The position numbers and the translations under genes are program-made. A stretch of 64,000 nt of DNA from Setophaga petechia. Its lineage: Eukaryota > Chordata > Aves > Passeriformes > Parulidae. This document shows, piece by piece, positions 1 to 11,376 of this stretch. Each line of letters starts with the position of its first letter. Position 1 is the stretch's first letter. The stretch spans positions 7,112,096 to 7,176,095 of the forward strand of contig JANCRA010000030.1 of assembly GCA_024362935.1 (NCBI GenBank). The letters run 5' to 3'. The notes below the pieces were generated by a model. It was not told the origin of the DNA, did no database searches, and saw only the letters and a list, made by a program, of their open reading frames with translations.

Positions 1-2192
1 GCAGGATCACTGATATGCAGTAATGAATATATTTGAGTGATAATGTCATCGTTCCCAGTTGCAAATTGCCCAAGAATCAGCATTCTTCTCTCTTAGTACA
101 AACTAAGACAGGCTTTAATTTGCCTCTTGGCCAGAATTTGCAATCTGATGACCAAGCTGCTTTGAGCTGGGCGCTGGGGGATGGCCTCTCCAGCAGAAGG
201 AGGACTCTGGGGTTGTGGTTTTAATTGCGAAAGATTCTTGTAAAACAATTCAGAATGAGTGTCCTGATGAAATGTGTATGGATGCCAGGTCACTGTCCAG
301 GCTAAACAGGGTTGATATGGCCAGACTCTGAATGCAGGGGAATTCACTCATTAGTGCATTCCCTTAAAACCCACCAGTTCCTGCCCATTAACTCATTGAT
401 TAAGTTATTTGCAAAAAACCCCACTGTCATGCAAACATAAACGCAGATCACTCCAAGAAACCTTTTCCAGTGCAATCAGAGGAATGCTCCCAGTGTTTGC
501 CTGGCTCTCTCCCTTTCCTGCCAGCCCTCAGCCCTGCAGGTTTTGCAGTGGCAGCACCAGGGAGCTCTGCTGTTCCTGAAGAAGTCCCTGCTCCGCTTGG
601 CCGGGCGCCCTTGGAACGCTGCTCGCTGTCACGGCCCGGTGGGGATGCTGATATAATTTATAATGGGAATTGCTGTGAGCCCTCTGGCTGCCTGCAGCTT
701 CTAGAAAAGATTGCACCATGGCTGTAACTCTTCTCCCTGCTTGAGACTGGGCTCGGGGAGTCTGGAGCCTGGGGGGAAGAAAGGGTGGAAGGCAGAGCGT
801 GTTCCTGGCACTCATCTGCCACAGCCATGTGCTTTCGCTGCTCTGTTCAGCTCTCCTGCTGGAGGAGGAGTGGGATGCTACAAAAAATGCAACAGCAGCA
901 GCTGCTGCCCTTCCAACCCCCTCCCCACCATGCTGGCAGCTGCCTCTCCTCCTTTCCCTTCTTTCCCTTCCCCACTCAGGGAGATTTTGCTTCTTCAATC
1001 TCTTTGGAGGGGACCTGTTCCACCTCCCATGGAAACCTGTGCCAATTTTCCTACTGGCTTCTTGAGGAGGTGGAGCAGACACAGACCCAGTGCAAAATGA
1101 AATTGTAGATGTCTGGCTTCCCTGGGGAGCTGGGGTGGGGGGCTCAGGGATGTTTTCATATTAATTGCTCCTGTAGTTTTTATTGAACTGGCAGCATTTC
1201 TCCCCCTGCATTGTGCTTTAATCAGCTCAAATGGTCAAGGATGTTCTGTGGATCCTTAATAGGAGACCAGCCTGATTCTGAGCCCTGTGAAAGAGCTTTT
1301 CATACTGGGAAGATCCTTTCTCTATTCCCTGCCTCAGTTTTTCTGTAAAAGAAACATGCCAACCCTCATGAGATGACTTGAGATGGATGGGGATTAGTGA
1401 GAATGCAACATCAGCTGGGTTGCTGAACTGTTTTCTTCATATTCTTTAGCAGATCATTGAAATGTAGTCAAACAGGAGATTTTTTTTCCAGTGGGAATGC
1501 TGCTTTGGGTGCTCAGGTGGTGTTTGCATGGAGTCACTTAGCAGGGATACAAAGCCCAGGGCAGCACATGGCTGGGAGCAGAAATAGGAATATTTTACAT
1601 ATGTACAGACATTTCTTCACTTGTTATTTCCACACAAAGGAAGGCCAGGGAATCAAAGCCTGGTAAAAGACACATTTCAACACACAAAGGGTTAATAATT
1701 ATTATATTTCAGCCTGTTTTAGTCTCTCCTTTCCCAGTGCAGAAACTCCCCTGATTCCAGCATTGCTCCCATCCCCAGCTGGCAATTGCAAAATCAATAA
1801 TTTGACTACTATGTGCTTTTGGCTAAAATGACAGAGGCAGAGCAAGAGATTCTGGAGGCAATTTAAAGCCTAAATTCAGCATGGCCACTTAGCAGCTGTA
1901 AAACAAAGAGAAAAGCCAGCTCCAAAGCATTGCAAATCAGTCAAGGCTCTTTGCACCCAGACCTTCTCCCTAATCTCAGCCATAAAACATCACTAAATCT
2001 CTGTAAGTCCACACTGTAGGACATCCTAAACTGAAGAATCAGCTGCTCAGCACCACACACGGTGGGAAATAACTGAAAAAGGATATTTTAGGGGTTGTGC
2101 TGGCTGCTCTTGGGTGAATCAGCTTCTCAGTGCTATGGGGGCATCCAGGAGGATAAAACATGCAGGGAGAGGGGAAATTGAGAACTTCTTAC
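1..2192 (-). other. MYMK: MYMK intron 1 (partial), no coding sequence recognised
   Basis: This stretch lies downstream, on the minus strand, of the MYMK exon 1 splice donor. I looked for the next myomaker exon, which in the family begins with a HACNGPG-like motif, and did not find it, so exon 2 should lie beyond the left edge. The interval is unremarkable unique-looking DNA. An A/T-rich patch lies near 650-662 inside a locally GC-richer stretch. No RNA gene or mobile element was recognised. Confidence 0.7.
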
Positions 2193-2327
2193 CGCCACGA
2201 AGAACATGGTGAAGAAGTAAACCATGGCTTCCATGTGGAAACGCCGCTTGGCCGCGATGCTGATGGTGGGGAGGAAGACCAAGGAGCTGAGGGTGGGCAG
2301 AAGGAGCTTGGCCACCAGCGAACCCAT
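2193..2327 (-). CDS. MYMK: Myomaker (MYMK/TMEM8C), first coding exon, partial gene
   Basis: Myomaker is the multipass plasma-membrane protein needed for myoblast fusion in vertebrate skeletal muscle. This exon encodes its first 45 residues, starting MGSLVAKLLLPTLSSL and ending MFFVA. That is nearly identical to the human N-terminus, which I recall as MGTLVAKLLLPTLSSL. It covers the first hydrophobic membrane segment and the conserved AAKRRFHMEAMVY stretch. The ATG (2327-2325 on the minus strand) has G at -3 and G at +4, a good Kozak context. The exon ends in phase 0 at a GTAAG donor (AC at 2191-2192 on the plus strand), the boundary expected just before the HACNGPG-type segment of exon 2. The rest of the gene is outside the window. 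It is divergent from ADAMTSL2, as in human 9q34.2. Identity is certain; only completeness is lacking. Confidence 0.96.
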
Positions 2328-2450
2328 GGGTGCCTCGTGGGCCAGCAGCTCCTGGGAGCAGGGCAGGAATGGTGGAGGAAGCAGTGGGTAGTGTGCTTTA
2401 AAATTTAAATGCCCTCGTGGCAGGAGGGCTGCGGGCAGGGAACAGCTGCC
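2328..2450 (-). promoter_or_regulatory. MYMK: Probable MYMK promoter: TATA-like sequence and E-box
   Basis: Reading toward MYMK on the minus strand, a palindromic A/T tract containing ATTTAAAT and TTTAAA (2397-2410) lies about 70-85 bp upstream of the start codon, a plausible TATA-type element. A perfect CAGCTG E-box (2443-2448), the form preferred by MyoD and myogenin, lies about 35 bp further upstream; a second E-box, CAGATG, is at 2514-2519. Myomaker transcription is known to be driven by myogenic bHLH factors through promoter E-boxes. Assigning these particular sites is inference from position and sequence; the start site was not determined. Confidence 0.6.
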
Positions 2451-5400
2451 ACCGCCACAGCCCTCGCTGCTGTCTCATCCCAAATTCCTGACACAGCCGG
2501 TGGCTCCGGGCAGCAGATGCTCTGTGCCCCCAAAACTGGTCTGGGTGTTTCTAAAGGGGGAAAAGGGAATGTTGTCCTTGCACGCCTTGTGCTGGGTGTT
2601 GGATTTGGGTACATGGTGGGTGAGCTCAGGCTCTGGGTTTGCTCGCTCCTCATGGGGACATCCCAACCCTACACCCTGGTCAGTGCTGCTGGAGCAGTCC
2701 AGCAGGGAAAATCCATCATCTTCCCTCATAAAGGGGAGGGACACTGATTTTTCCTCTCTGGTGGCCAGGGATAGGACCTGGGACTGTCCTGTGCGAGGTC
2801 AGGAGCTGAACTTGGTGATCCCTGTAGATCTCTTGCATTATTTTATTATTCTCTGCTCTACACTTCCACAAAGGAGGAGCTGGTATGTGGCTGGCACCAG
2901 GGTTTTTTAAACAGTGGGATGTGTCCTACGACTTTATACACTTTAGAAACACACACCAAGCTCCAAACCTGCCTTTTATTTCCCCACCTGGGGTGGGTGC
3001 AGATACGGGGCAGCTGATGTGACACAGCACCCAAGCCTGCTGCCAGTGCCTACGTGCCCTCCGTGGAGTTCAGTGCAGTCACATTTCCCAGCCATGCCCT
3101 CAGCCTCTGCAGCCTGGCCACCTCCAGGAGCTCTGTCTGAAATTCAGGAGCCGAGCGTCTCCGGGCTGGAGGAATTCGAGCGGATTGTCGTGCGGCGCAG
3201 GAAAAGCTGGAGGAAAGGAAACCAAAAGCCAAGCGGCGTTCGGGGCTGCTAATCCACTCAGTGGTTCTCTCTTTTATTATGACTTTTTATTATATCGCTG
3301 CTGCTCCCCCCCTGCGTTAATATCTTTTCCTTGGAGCCTCGCAGGGATTCTCGGCATCCTTTCGGCACAGCTGTTCCCGGGACACGGGGAGCAGGAATGC
3401 TCCGCTTGAGCAAGCGCCTTTGTGGCTGCGGCTTTGGGGAGGAGGGTGGGAGCTCTGATAGCAGCCACCAGCTCCAGGGCTGATAGGATGGGCTCGCCTC
3501 TCCCCCAGGATGGGGTCTGGAGCAAAGACAGGCACGCACGGATAAAAAAAAAAAAAAAAAAATCCTCTTTAAAACCACTGCAGGACGTTGGAGGGGGAGT
3601 GTGTGTGTGTGTGTGTGTGTGTGTGCAGGGAATGGCACAGAGCATTAAAGCATTGACTCTGTGCCCAGAGCCTTCCCCGGGGCTCAGATGAGCTGGGTAG
3701 GGCTCCCGTTTTTAGCTGATACTGCAGGAATCATCCACATTCCCCATCCACATTCCCTGGCTGGCTGCAGGCATCATCCCTCTGTGGGATGCTGCCCACA
3801 CCACATCTCCAGCCGCCCTCCTGCCTGGGCAGGCTATAAACTTACCACAAAACTCTGCAAAACTGAATCTTGACCAACAAATATTGAAAAACCCTGGTGT
3901 CCCTATTTACTGTGAAAATGAATCTCTCCAAGCCAGCACATTAAATACCCTGGTGCTCCCCAGGTGTCCAGCCCTGAGCTGAAAGCAGAGCTCCAGCACA
4001 GCCCAGAGTACCCTGCTCCTTTTTTGGGCCATATCCTCAGAGAAATCCATTATTCTGTGTCCATGATCTGCTTGGAACAAGGACAGTGCCATGGGGCCCA
4101 GCAGGGCTTGTCCTCAGGGGGGTTTTGAGCAGATTTGGGGTTAAGAAGTTGCACAAACCACTCTGGATCCCTGGCTATGAAAACATCATCTACCTTGCTT
4201 TTGTGGCCATGAGATGGATGTGAGAGAGGTGAAAGCCCAGCTCCAAACCTGCTGCTGAGGGCAAACCTCCATGTCTGCATGCAAAGCCCTTGTGGGGACA
4301 CAGCATTTGTGCAACAAGGAGGTGCAAGGGTGGTGGTTGTGCACAAGGCAAACGCATCAGGTGAAAAATACCATCAGGCAGTTGTTAAACACATCCCCTC
4401 ACCCCCTGCCTCTGCCCAAAATCCAGCTGGCTCCCACTGGAAAGGAAACCCCGTTGGCTGCTGGATGCAGCAAGTGCCAGCCATGGCAGGCACTCCCCAA
4501 GCAGGGAAGTGTTGGAGCTCTCAGGAGCAAGAAAACATTCCACAGGTTGTTGAGGGTTTTATTCTATTTTTTATTTTGTTTTCTCTCCCAGCTGCACACC
4601 CTGGGCTGGTGGTTGGGTTGCTGCCAGCGCTGTAGGCATGAGGGGGGAAAAAATAAAATCCCATCAGGTTGCACACGTGTTTCAGCTATTATTGAAAAAG
4701 AGCCCCCAAAATAAATGGGGAGGAGAGGGGCAGGCAGGTGGTGAGCTCCTGGCAGGAGCTGCTGCTGCTGCTTTAAAAGGTCTTTGTTCACTGCGAACAC
4801 CGCGGCGCAGACGTGGGTTGGGCAAACCTTCCTGGGAAGGAACCCAAAAAACAAAGGGCCAGGACTTTGTTCCTTCTTTCCTAAACAGGTAGGAAATGGA
4901 GAAAGAGCAAATTTTAGCTCCTGAGTTTAAGTGCTGCTGGAAAGGGAATTTTAAAATCTGCATTCCACAGGGCTAATTTCGTGTGGATCGGCGTGCACGC
5001 AGGAACGGTGATATATATGGCTGAAAAGTGGCTCCCAGATGCCAAACCCAGGTTCTGGTATGCTGTCCTGGATCCTTCCAGGGTAACATTAACCATGGCT
5101 TGCTGCAAGCCCTTCTACCCTTTCAACTCAGACGTTGCAGTGGAGGAAAGAGACACAGAGAGTTTTGTTTTATTTTTAATACGAGGGTGATGGTTTGAAA
5201 GCAGTGTGTGTTGGAACAGGGGCTGAGGGGGCTGTGCCAGCTGAGAGGATTGAGAGTATTTTCTCCTTGGGGTAAGTGTGGGATGATCTTTCATCTGCCT
5301 GTGGTGTAGACTGGGTCAGAATTGAAACCTGCTCAGTTGAGTGTCACCAGTCAGTGCCAGGCTGGAAATACTGGTGATAATGACCCAAAAACAAAGAGTG

Positions 5401-7990
5401 AAGCTGCAGTTCTACCTGGGGTTGCACTTTAAAGGACTGTGATGCTTCAAAGTGTTTTTTTACCACTTCATTACTTCAGAGTTTAATTTTTTATCCCCAT
5501 AACCCTTCAGCTGGTGCACTCTGATGGTGAGAGGCTGGATGGTGGCCTGGTCTCAGCAGGTTGATGTGGCAGAGCCCTGAGCAATCTGACCAGCATGGCA
5601 CCATCCAGTTTGTGAAGATTTCCTGCCTTGTTTTGACCAAGAATCCTCCTGGTGTGGAAGCACCAGGTGCAGAGTGGAGCAGCCCATGGGCACGAGCCCT
5701 TTCCTGCCTAGCTGGAGAAGGGATGGCAGCAGCACCTGGATATAAAACACCTCTGCCTCTGCTCAGGGCTGGAGGTGAGATCCTGATGTGGGGAACACTC
5801 TCTGGCCAGCTGGAGCCCAGACACAGCCCTGGCACCAGGGAAAGGAGCCCCATAAAGGCAGAGCCACCACCTGGGCTGGAGCCCTGCTCAGCCACTGCTG
5901 CAGCCCCAGCTCTGATCACCCAGGGCCAGCCCTGCCAAAGCACCTGCATCCTCCTCATTTTATTAGTGGAATAAATTGCCACTTAAAATATCCATTCTCC
6001 CTAAGGCCTGGCCCCATTTGAGGCAGCTTTAGCTGAATACTTACCCTTAAAAAAAAAATCCCCCTTCCTGTCTCCCTGTTAAATAAACCTGTTATGCATA
6101 TTGCTCTCAGGTATTCCTGCTGCTGTTTTCCTTAGGGTTTTTTCACTCTTCCCTTTCCTCTCAGCCCTGTCATGGCCCATGACAAGCATGTCACCATTAA
6201 TGATAAGGACAGCTGATTTCTTGTCGCCAGCTTTTCATTGCTCCTACCTTTGGGATGTCCTGGGGTGGCCCCCCACTGCCAAATTCATGGAGGCAGTGCA
6301 GGGGTTTATTGCTCATTTCATGGTGTTTAATGGGGTTTTTTTTACAGTCATAACTCCTGGAGCCCAGTAACGACGTTGAGGGTCTCAGCTCTCACCCTGT
6401 TGGTCACAAAAATGTCATTTTCTGCAGAGAAACGCTTGAAGCTGTGATGCTTCAAGGCTCAACATCCAAAAAGGGAATGAAACCAGTCTTAGGGGTTTTG
6501 GGGAGTCTGACTCACGGATTTTGAATGCCTGTGGTTGGCAGGGCTGCATAGCTGATGGCCCTCAGCACAATACTGCTCAACTTCCATGGCAGACTCATTC
6601 CATTCAAAGAAAAGCCTTTGTACTTTTTTTTCTTCAATCTTTGAACCGAGTTTGACTTGTCTGGAAGCTCCTCCAGGTTCTTGCAGGAGTGTGCAACCTT
6701 TGGGGACAGGTAAGATTGAAATCTGCACAGAAAAAAGAGGCTCCTGAAACCATTGAAACTCCACAGCCACGACCATACCTGGGGTCACTGCGGTTACTTG
6801 TGGCTTTCAAACTGCCCAGAGATATTTTTCACAGGAATCTGATGGTGGGAGCAGCTCGGTGGCTTTGGCTGGTTCAGTTTGACTCAACATTTTGCAAACC
6901 CTCACGCCAGGATGACATAAATCAGCCCCATGCCCAGTGTGTAGGGACACGCAGGGATGAGCTGCCTTGCCCAACACTGCGCCGCAGGTCACTCTGCAAG
7001 GGGCTAGAGAACACTTCTGCCTCTAAAGAACTCTTCTTTTGGTCTCCTCTTGCTTCTTTTACTCACCCAGTGGTGGGCCACAGCTGCAGCTCTTGGCTGC
7101 CAGGGGCTCTTTGGGGGGCTTTGATCCCCTTGGTGAAGTTCTGGTCGTGCGAGGACCTCACACGCTCAGGGTACAGCTTTAATCTGCCCATGCCACACCA
7201 GTCTGGGCTGGAAACAACTGCAGAAATGCCAAACAAATGCATCAGTTCTGCAGTCAGGATGAAAAAGGAAGAAAACCAATCAGTTGTCTCATCCCTGAGG
7301 GAAGATGGAGCTGCTGGGAGGCACTGGGCCAACAGATTCCTGACCATGCTCACACTCCTGGACCTGGGCAGGCATTTTGGGGAACCTGGCTACAGCAGAG
7401 CCATCCCATCTGCTGTGCCAGGAAAGGGCTGTGCCAGGAAAGGGCTGATCTGGCTGGGAAAGTGGTTCTGGAGCTCCATATCCATGGCTCTGGCTCAATG
7501 AGAGGAGATCCTGTGATACAGAGTTCATGGAGGACTCGTTCCAGGGACGTGCTTGAGGCTCAGGGGTGCTGGGTGTCAGCTCCAGCAGGTCCAAGGCTGG
7601 TGCTTGGGTCAGGATGGAAAGGCACAGGGAGGAGGTCAGTGTGTCCTGCCTGGATCAGAGCTGGCTGTCACTGCTCTGAGCAGCAATCAGCAGCTCCAGA
7701 TTGAGGGGTGAGGTTCTTTTGCCCCAGCAAAGGGATCCCCCAGCCCTCTTTTGCTCCTGATCCTGCAGAATCCTGAGTTTGTCCTCTCAGCTGAGCATCC
7801 CTGGCTCCTCCAGCAGCCCCAGTGCCCAGCCCAGCTCTCTGTTGAACTCCTTTCAGCCAAGGAAACTCCTTTCCTCCACAGGCACTTCTCTGGCCAAACC
7901 AGCAGCCATTGGACCGTCTGCTGCTGCTTTGGGTTTTTTTGCACTCTGAATTCTGGGGTGGAAAAGCCTGGCAGCCTACTGGGGCAGGAC
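2451..7990. other. Intergenic DNA between MYMK and ADAMTSL2, left part
   Basis: No gene was recognised. Open frames here are short, lack homology that I recognise and lack splice structure. The region holds an A19 run (3544-3562), a (GT)n tract (3599-3625) and otherwise mixed-composition DNA. Around 3160-3540 CpG density is somewhat raised, without a transcript-like structure. Distal muscle or mesenchymal enhancers for the two flanking genes could lie here but cannot be identified from sequence alone. Confidence 0.55.
3544..3625. repeat. A19 homopolymer and (GT)n microsatellite
   Basis: A run of 19 A (3544-3562) is followed 36 bp later by about 13 GT units (3599-3625). Both are simple-sequence tracts likely to vary in length between individuals. 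The poly-A is not preceded by anything I recognise as a retroposed gene or SINE. Confidence 0.95.
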
Positions 7991-8710
7991 TGTCCTGTGT
8001 CCCCCGAGGTGGCTGCTCTGTGTCCCTCAGCATATCTGCTCTGTGTCCCTTGGGGTCCCTGCTCTGTGTCCCTTGGGATGGCTGCTCTGTCCTCTGAGGT
8101 GGCTGTCCTGTGTCCCCCGGGGTGGCTGCTCTGTGTCCCTCAGCATATCTGCTCCGTGTCCCTTAGGGTGGCTGCTCTGTGTCCCTTGGGATGGCTGCTC
8201 TGTCCTCTGAGGTGGCTGTCCTGTGTCCCCCAGGGTGGCTGCTTTGTGTCCCTTGGGGAACCTGCTCTGTGTCCCCCAGGGTACCTGCTCTGTGTCCCTC
8301 AGCATACCTGCTCTGTGTCCCTTGGGGTCCCTGCTCTGTGTCCCCTGGGTATCTGCTCTGTGTCCCTTAGGGTGGCTGCTCTGTGTCCCTCAGCATACCT
8401 GCTCTGTGATCCTTGGGGTACCTGCTTTGTGTCCCTCAGTGTCCCTCAGTGTGGCTGCTCTGTGTCCCCCAGAGTGGTCGCTCTGTGTCCCTTGGGGTTC
8501 CTGCTCTTTGTCCCTCGAGGTATCTGCTCTGTGTCCCTTGGGATGGCTGCTCTGTCCTCTGAGGTTGGTGCTCTGTGTCCCCAGAGTGGCTGCTCTGTGT
8601 CCCTTGAGGTGGCTACTCTGTGTCCCCCAGGGTGGCTGCTCTGTGTCCCCTGTGGTTTCTGCTCTGTGTCCCTCGAGGTGGCTGCTCTGTGTCCCCCGTG
8701 GTGGCTGTCA
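7991..8710. repeat. 23-bp-unit GC-rich minisatellite, about 31 copies
   Basis: Tandem degenerate units of about 22-23 bp share the core CTGCTCTGTGTCCC, followed by variable TTGGGG, CCCAGG or CTCAGCAT endings. Some units form a higher-order block: a shortened unit reading GCTCTGTCCTCTGAGG recurs near 8076 and 8189 (about 113 bp apart) and again near 8541. The unit has almost no stop codons in several frames, so long open frames (for example 7751-8743 plus and 8446-8820 minus) cross it; these are repeat artefacts. It lies about 2.5 kb upstream of the ADAMTSL2 CpG island. Confidence 0.95.
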
Positions 8711-8989
8711 CCCGCCGTGTCCTGGGGCAGTGGCAGGAGGTGAATGCCCAGCACACGATTGCTGCTCTGCCTCGCCCAAGTCCAGGATGCAGAGAGCAGA
8801 GCTGGATAAGGGACTCTCATCCAAATCCTAAATTTCCCTGGGAAAGTCCAACATGAGCCCTCAGTGACCGTCCCGGGTGGGAAAGGCTCTCACTGTCCAT
8901 GCAGGTGCATCTTGTCTCAATTTACTGCGAGCCCAAAAGCAGTAAATAACATCTGCAAATCATTTCTAACGCTCCTGCCAAAAACCGGG

Positions 8990-9370
8990 AGATAAAACCC
9001 GCTGTTGTCTGAGCCTGGCCAGCCGTGATTAATGCTGTACCTGCAGCAGCAGCCCCGGGGCTTTGGGGACACTGCTGTCCCCGGGGCTTTTGGGGTGGCA
9101 GCAGTTGAAGCTGCGGGGTTTGGCCGATGTGAGACTCGTGTTTTGGATCTGCTCTGTGCTGCAGTTTGTTCTCGGGGCTGGTTGGGCTCCCATCGAGGCG
9201 ATGGCATCGCTCCTGCTGATTTCACGGGGCCGGGCGGGGCTGTGCGAGCGGCGCTGCCGCGGCCAGGGATAACACTGTGATTTATGGGAGCAATCAGTTG
9301 CCACTAGGAGCTGGTTAGGAATTTTCCGATGAAACGAGGATTGCGTCAGAAACCGCTGAGTCATCTCAAC
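8990..9370. promoter_or_regulatory. CpG-rich patch without a recognised gene
   Basis: CpG density rises clearly, with CCCCGGGGC, CGAGGCGATGG, GGGCCGGGCGGGG and GAGCGGCGC motifs, in otherwise CpG-poor DNA. It is followed by a unique-looking stretch ending in a consensus AP-1 site, TGAGTCA (9357-9363). There is no TATA box or donor site that I would call. It could be a distal CpG island or enhancer for ADAMTSL2 (about 1.8 kb downstream), or a decayed GC-rich repeat. Confidence 0.35.
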
Positions 9371-10780
9371 TGTTTCATAAAAAAAAAAAAAATAAAAATA
9401 CTATATTAAAAAAAAATCTTTTGGCTTTGATGAACTTTTGGTGAAGCACAGACTGAATGTGTCTCGCCTGCTGCCGGCTCCCCCAGATCAGCATTCCCAC
9501 CCTCTGGCATTCCTCCTCCAGCCTAGGACAGGGTGTGAGGTTACCCAGGGATGGCATCTCCTGAGGTGCCACCTCCTGCCCATCCCCGGGGCTGGGGGAT
9601 GCTGGGGCTCGCAGGGACCCAGGCTGCTCTGGCGTTTTCAATGTGAAATAATTCGATGCTTTTAAAACCTCTCGTGTTCAGACTTTTCCCTCCTGGTTGT
9701 TCCAAAACGGAAAGGGTTTTCTCCTGCATGTCTCGGGCTGGGATATTTTGAAATGCAGGAGTTGGGTGAACTCAAGTGCTAAATTTTCCCAGTGTCCTGG
9801 TCACAGCCAACCGATGGAAAATTGAAAGTTGCAAATCAACCTGGCTGGGTAAATTAGAACAGGCTGGCAGACATTTAGCCAAACAGAAAAGGAGACTTCA
9901 TTTCCCATGTAATTTTTTTGGGACGGATTCTCTGTCACACAGACATCCCTGGGAGGACTGGGTCCAAATTAACAACGCTGTGATTTCTGCAGGGTACTGG
10001 GAGCTGTGAGGGAAACTGTGCCCATGGTGAGGGGACAGTCACCTCAGGGCCCTGCAGATGGGTGCCCCTGGCCTGTGGCAAGTGGTGACAGAGCTGAATG
10101 CCACCCTCAAAGTCCAGGAGCAACCAGAGGGCCAAACTGCAGTGCAGTGCCCTGCTGGGAGCACTGGCTTTGCCCTGTGCAGGGAGGGAAGGAGGAAAGG
10201 CTGGAGCTGAAGCATGTCTGGAGGGATGGAGGAATTGTTCAGGTGAGCTGCTCAGAGCTGCTGGGATGTGCTGAGGAATGCACAGGAATGGGTGTCACCA
10301 CATTTGACACATACACAGAACACAGACAGATGGATCATGTATCAATTATAGGTTGCACACACTGTAGCTGTGGCCTTCTTCCCCACAGGCTTTTCTTGCA
10401 GACACAAACACAGATCAGACATGACCTGTGCATGGCTGTTACTGAGCCAGGGGATTTGTACCCATCAAAAATGGCTCTTGACGTGCCCCAAACCAATTTT
10501 CTGACCCCATTTTCTGCACGGCACAAAACTATTTCAAGCAGCAAGACTGGCACTGAGCTTGACCGAACAGCACCATAAGCACAGGACCTTGAGGATTTGG
10601 TTCATTTTCCAGCAGCAAGTGAAATTAAAAGCCTGGCAGACTATATCCAGCCATTCTCCTGGCCATCCCAGAGGCAGCATGTGGCTGCACAATGCCCGTG
10701 GAGGTACCGGGAGATTTTTGGTGATCTGATGATGGGGTGGGGGTAGCAGGTCCCGTTCTGCTGCCCGAGGAGGGGAGAGC
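9371..10780. other. Intergenic DNA upstream of the ADAMTSL2 CpG island
   Basis: It starts with an A-rich simple stretch (about 9379-9417), then ordinary unique-looking DNA. No exon, RNA gene or mobile element was recognised. Confidence 0.5.
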
Positions 10781-10960
10781 AGCATCCTCCGGGGAGTGCC
10801 GGGGAGCGGAGCATCCTCCCGGGGAGTGCCCGGGGAAGGGGAAAAGCGGAGGATCCTCCCGGGAAGGGGGGAAGCAGAGCATCCTCCGGGGCGGGGGGAA
10901 AAGCGGAGCATCCTCCGGAGGGTCCCCGGGGAGGGGGAGCGCAGCATCCTCCCGGGGCTT
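10781..10960. repeat. GC-rich promoter minisatellite upstream of ADAMTSL2
   Basis: Six degenerate units carry the core CATCCTCC (GATCCTCC in one), at about 10781, 10810, 10850, 10878, 10906 and 10942, spaced 28-40 bp, separated by GGGGAG, CCGGGG and GGGGAAAAGCGG stretches. The array forms the 5' shoulder of the ADAMTSL2 CpG island and ends about 200 bp before the TATA-like box. Long G-runs on the plus strand give G-quadruplex potential. Confidence 0.85.
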
Positions 10961-10969
10961 CCCGGCGCT

Positions 10970-11195
10970 GCGTGGACCAGCGGGAACGCATGCGTGCGGT
11001 GCGGGCTCTCCCCGCCTGTGCCCCCCCGGTCTCGCCTCAGGAAACCGGCTGGCGGCCGCGGGCCGGCGCCGGGGGAGGCGAGGGGTTAACCGGGGTGGGG
11101 GCATCCCGGGCCGAGAGGTGTGAATTCCGCCCGCTCTCCCCCCTGCCTCCCCCCCGCCGCCGCTATAAGAGCGGCCGGCGCGGGCTGGGGGGAGC
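10970..11195 (+). promoter_or_regulatory. ADAMTSL2: ADAMTSL2 CpG-island core promoter with TATA-like box
   Basis: A dense CpG island contains TATAAGAG at 11164-11171, a good TATA-type element, preceded by a pyrimidine/GC-rich stretch and followed by GC-rich leader. A start site about 25-32 bp downstream (about 11190-11200) is inferred. The island continues through exon 1 into the first part of intron 1. Confidence 0.65.
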
Positions 11196-11376
11196 CACTG
11201 CGGCGGCTCCTCCTCGCTGGAAGCCCCGGCGCTTTTGGCTGCCCTTTGAAGTCGGAGAGGGAGAAGGAGGGAGGGAGCGTCTGGGGCCGCCGCTGCTCCG
11301 CTCCGCTCCGCGCCGCCGCCGCCGCCGCTCCCGCCCGGCCCCGGAGCATCGTCCTGCCCGGCCCCGCCGCCGCCAG
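11196..11376 (+). other. ADAMTSL2: ADAMTSL2 exon 1, non-coding 5' leader (start approximate)
   Basis: The 3' boundary is a strong donor, CAG|GTAC, after 11376. The inferred leader contains no ATG, so there is no upstream open frame before the exon 2 start. It carries a short (CGC)n run near 11311-11328. Spliced to exon 2 it puts A at -3 of the start codon. The 5' end is estimated from the TATA-like box. The human gene also begins with a non-coding exon. Confidence 0.6.

Noticed and set aside
645..665. MEF2-like A/T-rich site in MYMK intron 1
   Set aside because: The sequence does not match the YTAWWWWTAR consensus exactly.
1..2192. Search for further MYMK exons
   Set aside because: No minus-strand sequence encoding the HACNGPG-type start of exon 2 was found, so the rest of the gene was not annotated here.
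7991..8710. CRISPR-like array of regularly spaced repeats
   Set aside because: This is vertebrate DNA; units are contiguous and degenerate with no unique spacers, so it is a minisatellite.
7751..8743. 330-codon open frame rich in repeated cysteine/serine/valine segments
   Set aside because: It spans the 23-bp minisatellite; the unit lacks stop codons, the frame drifts between units and no splice or promoter structure supports it.
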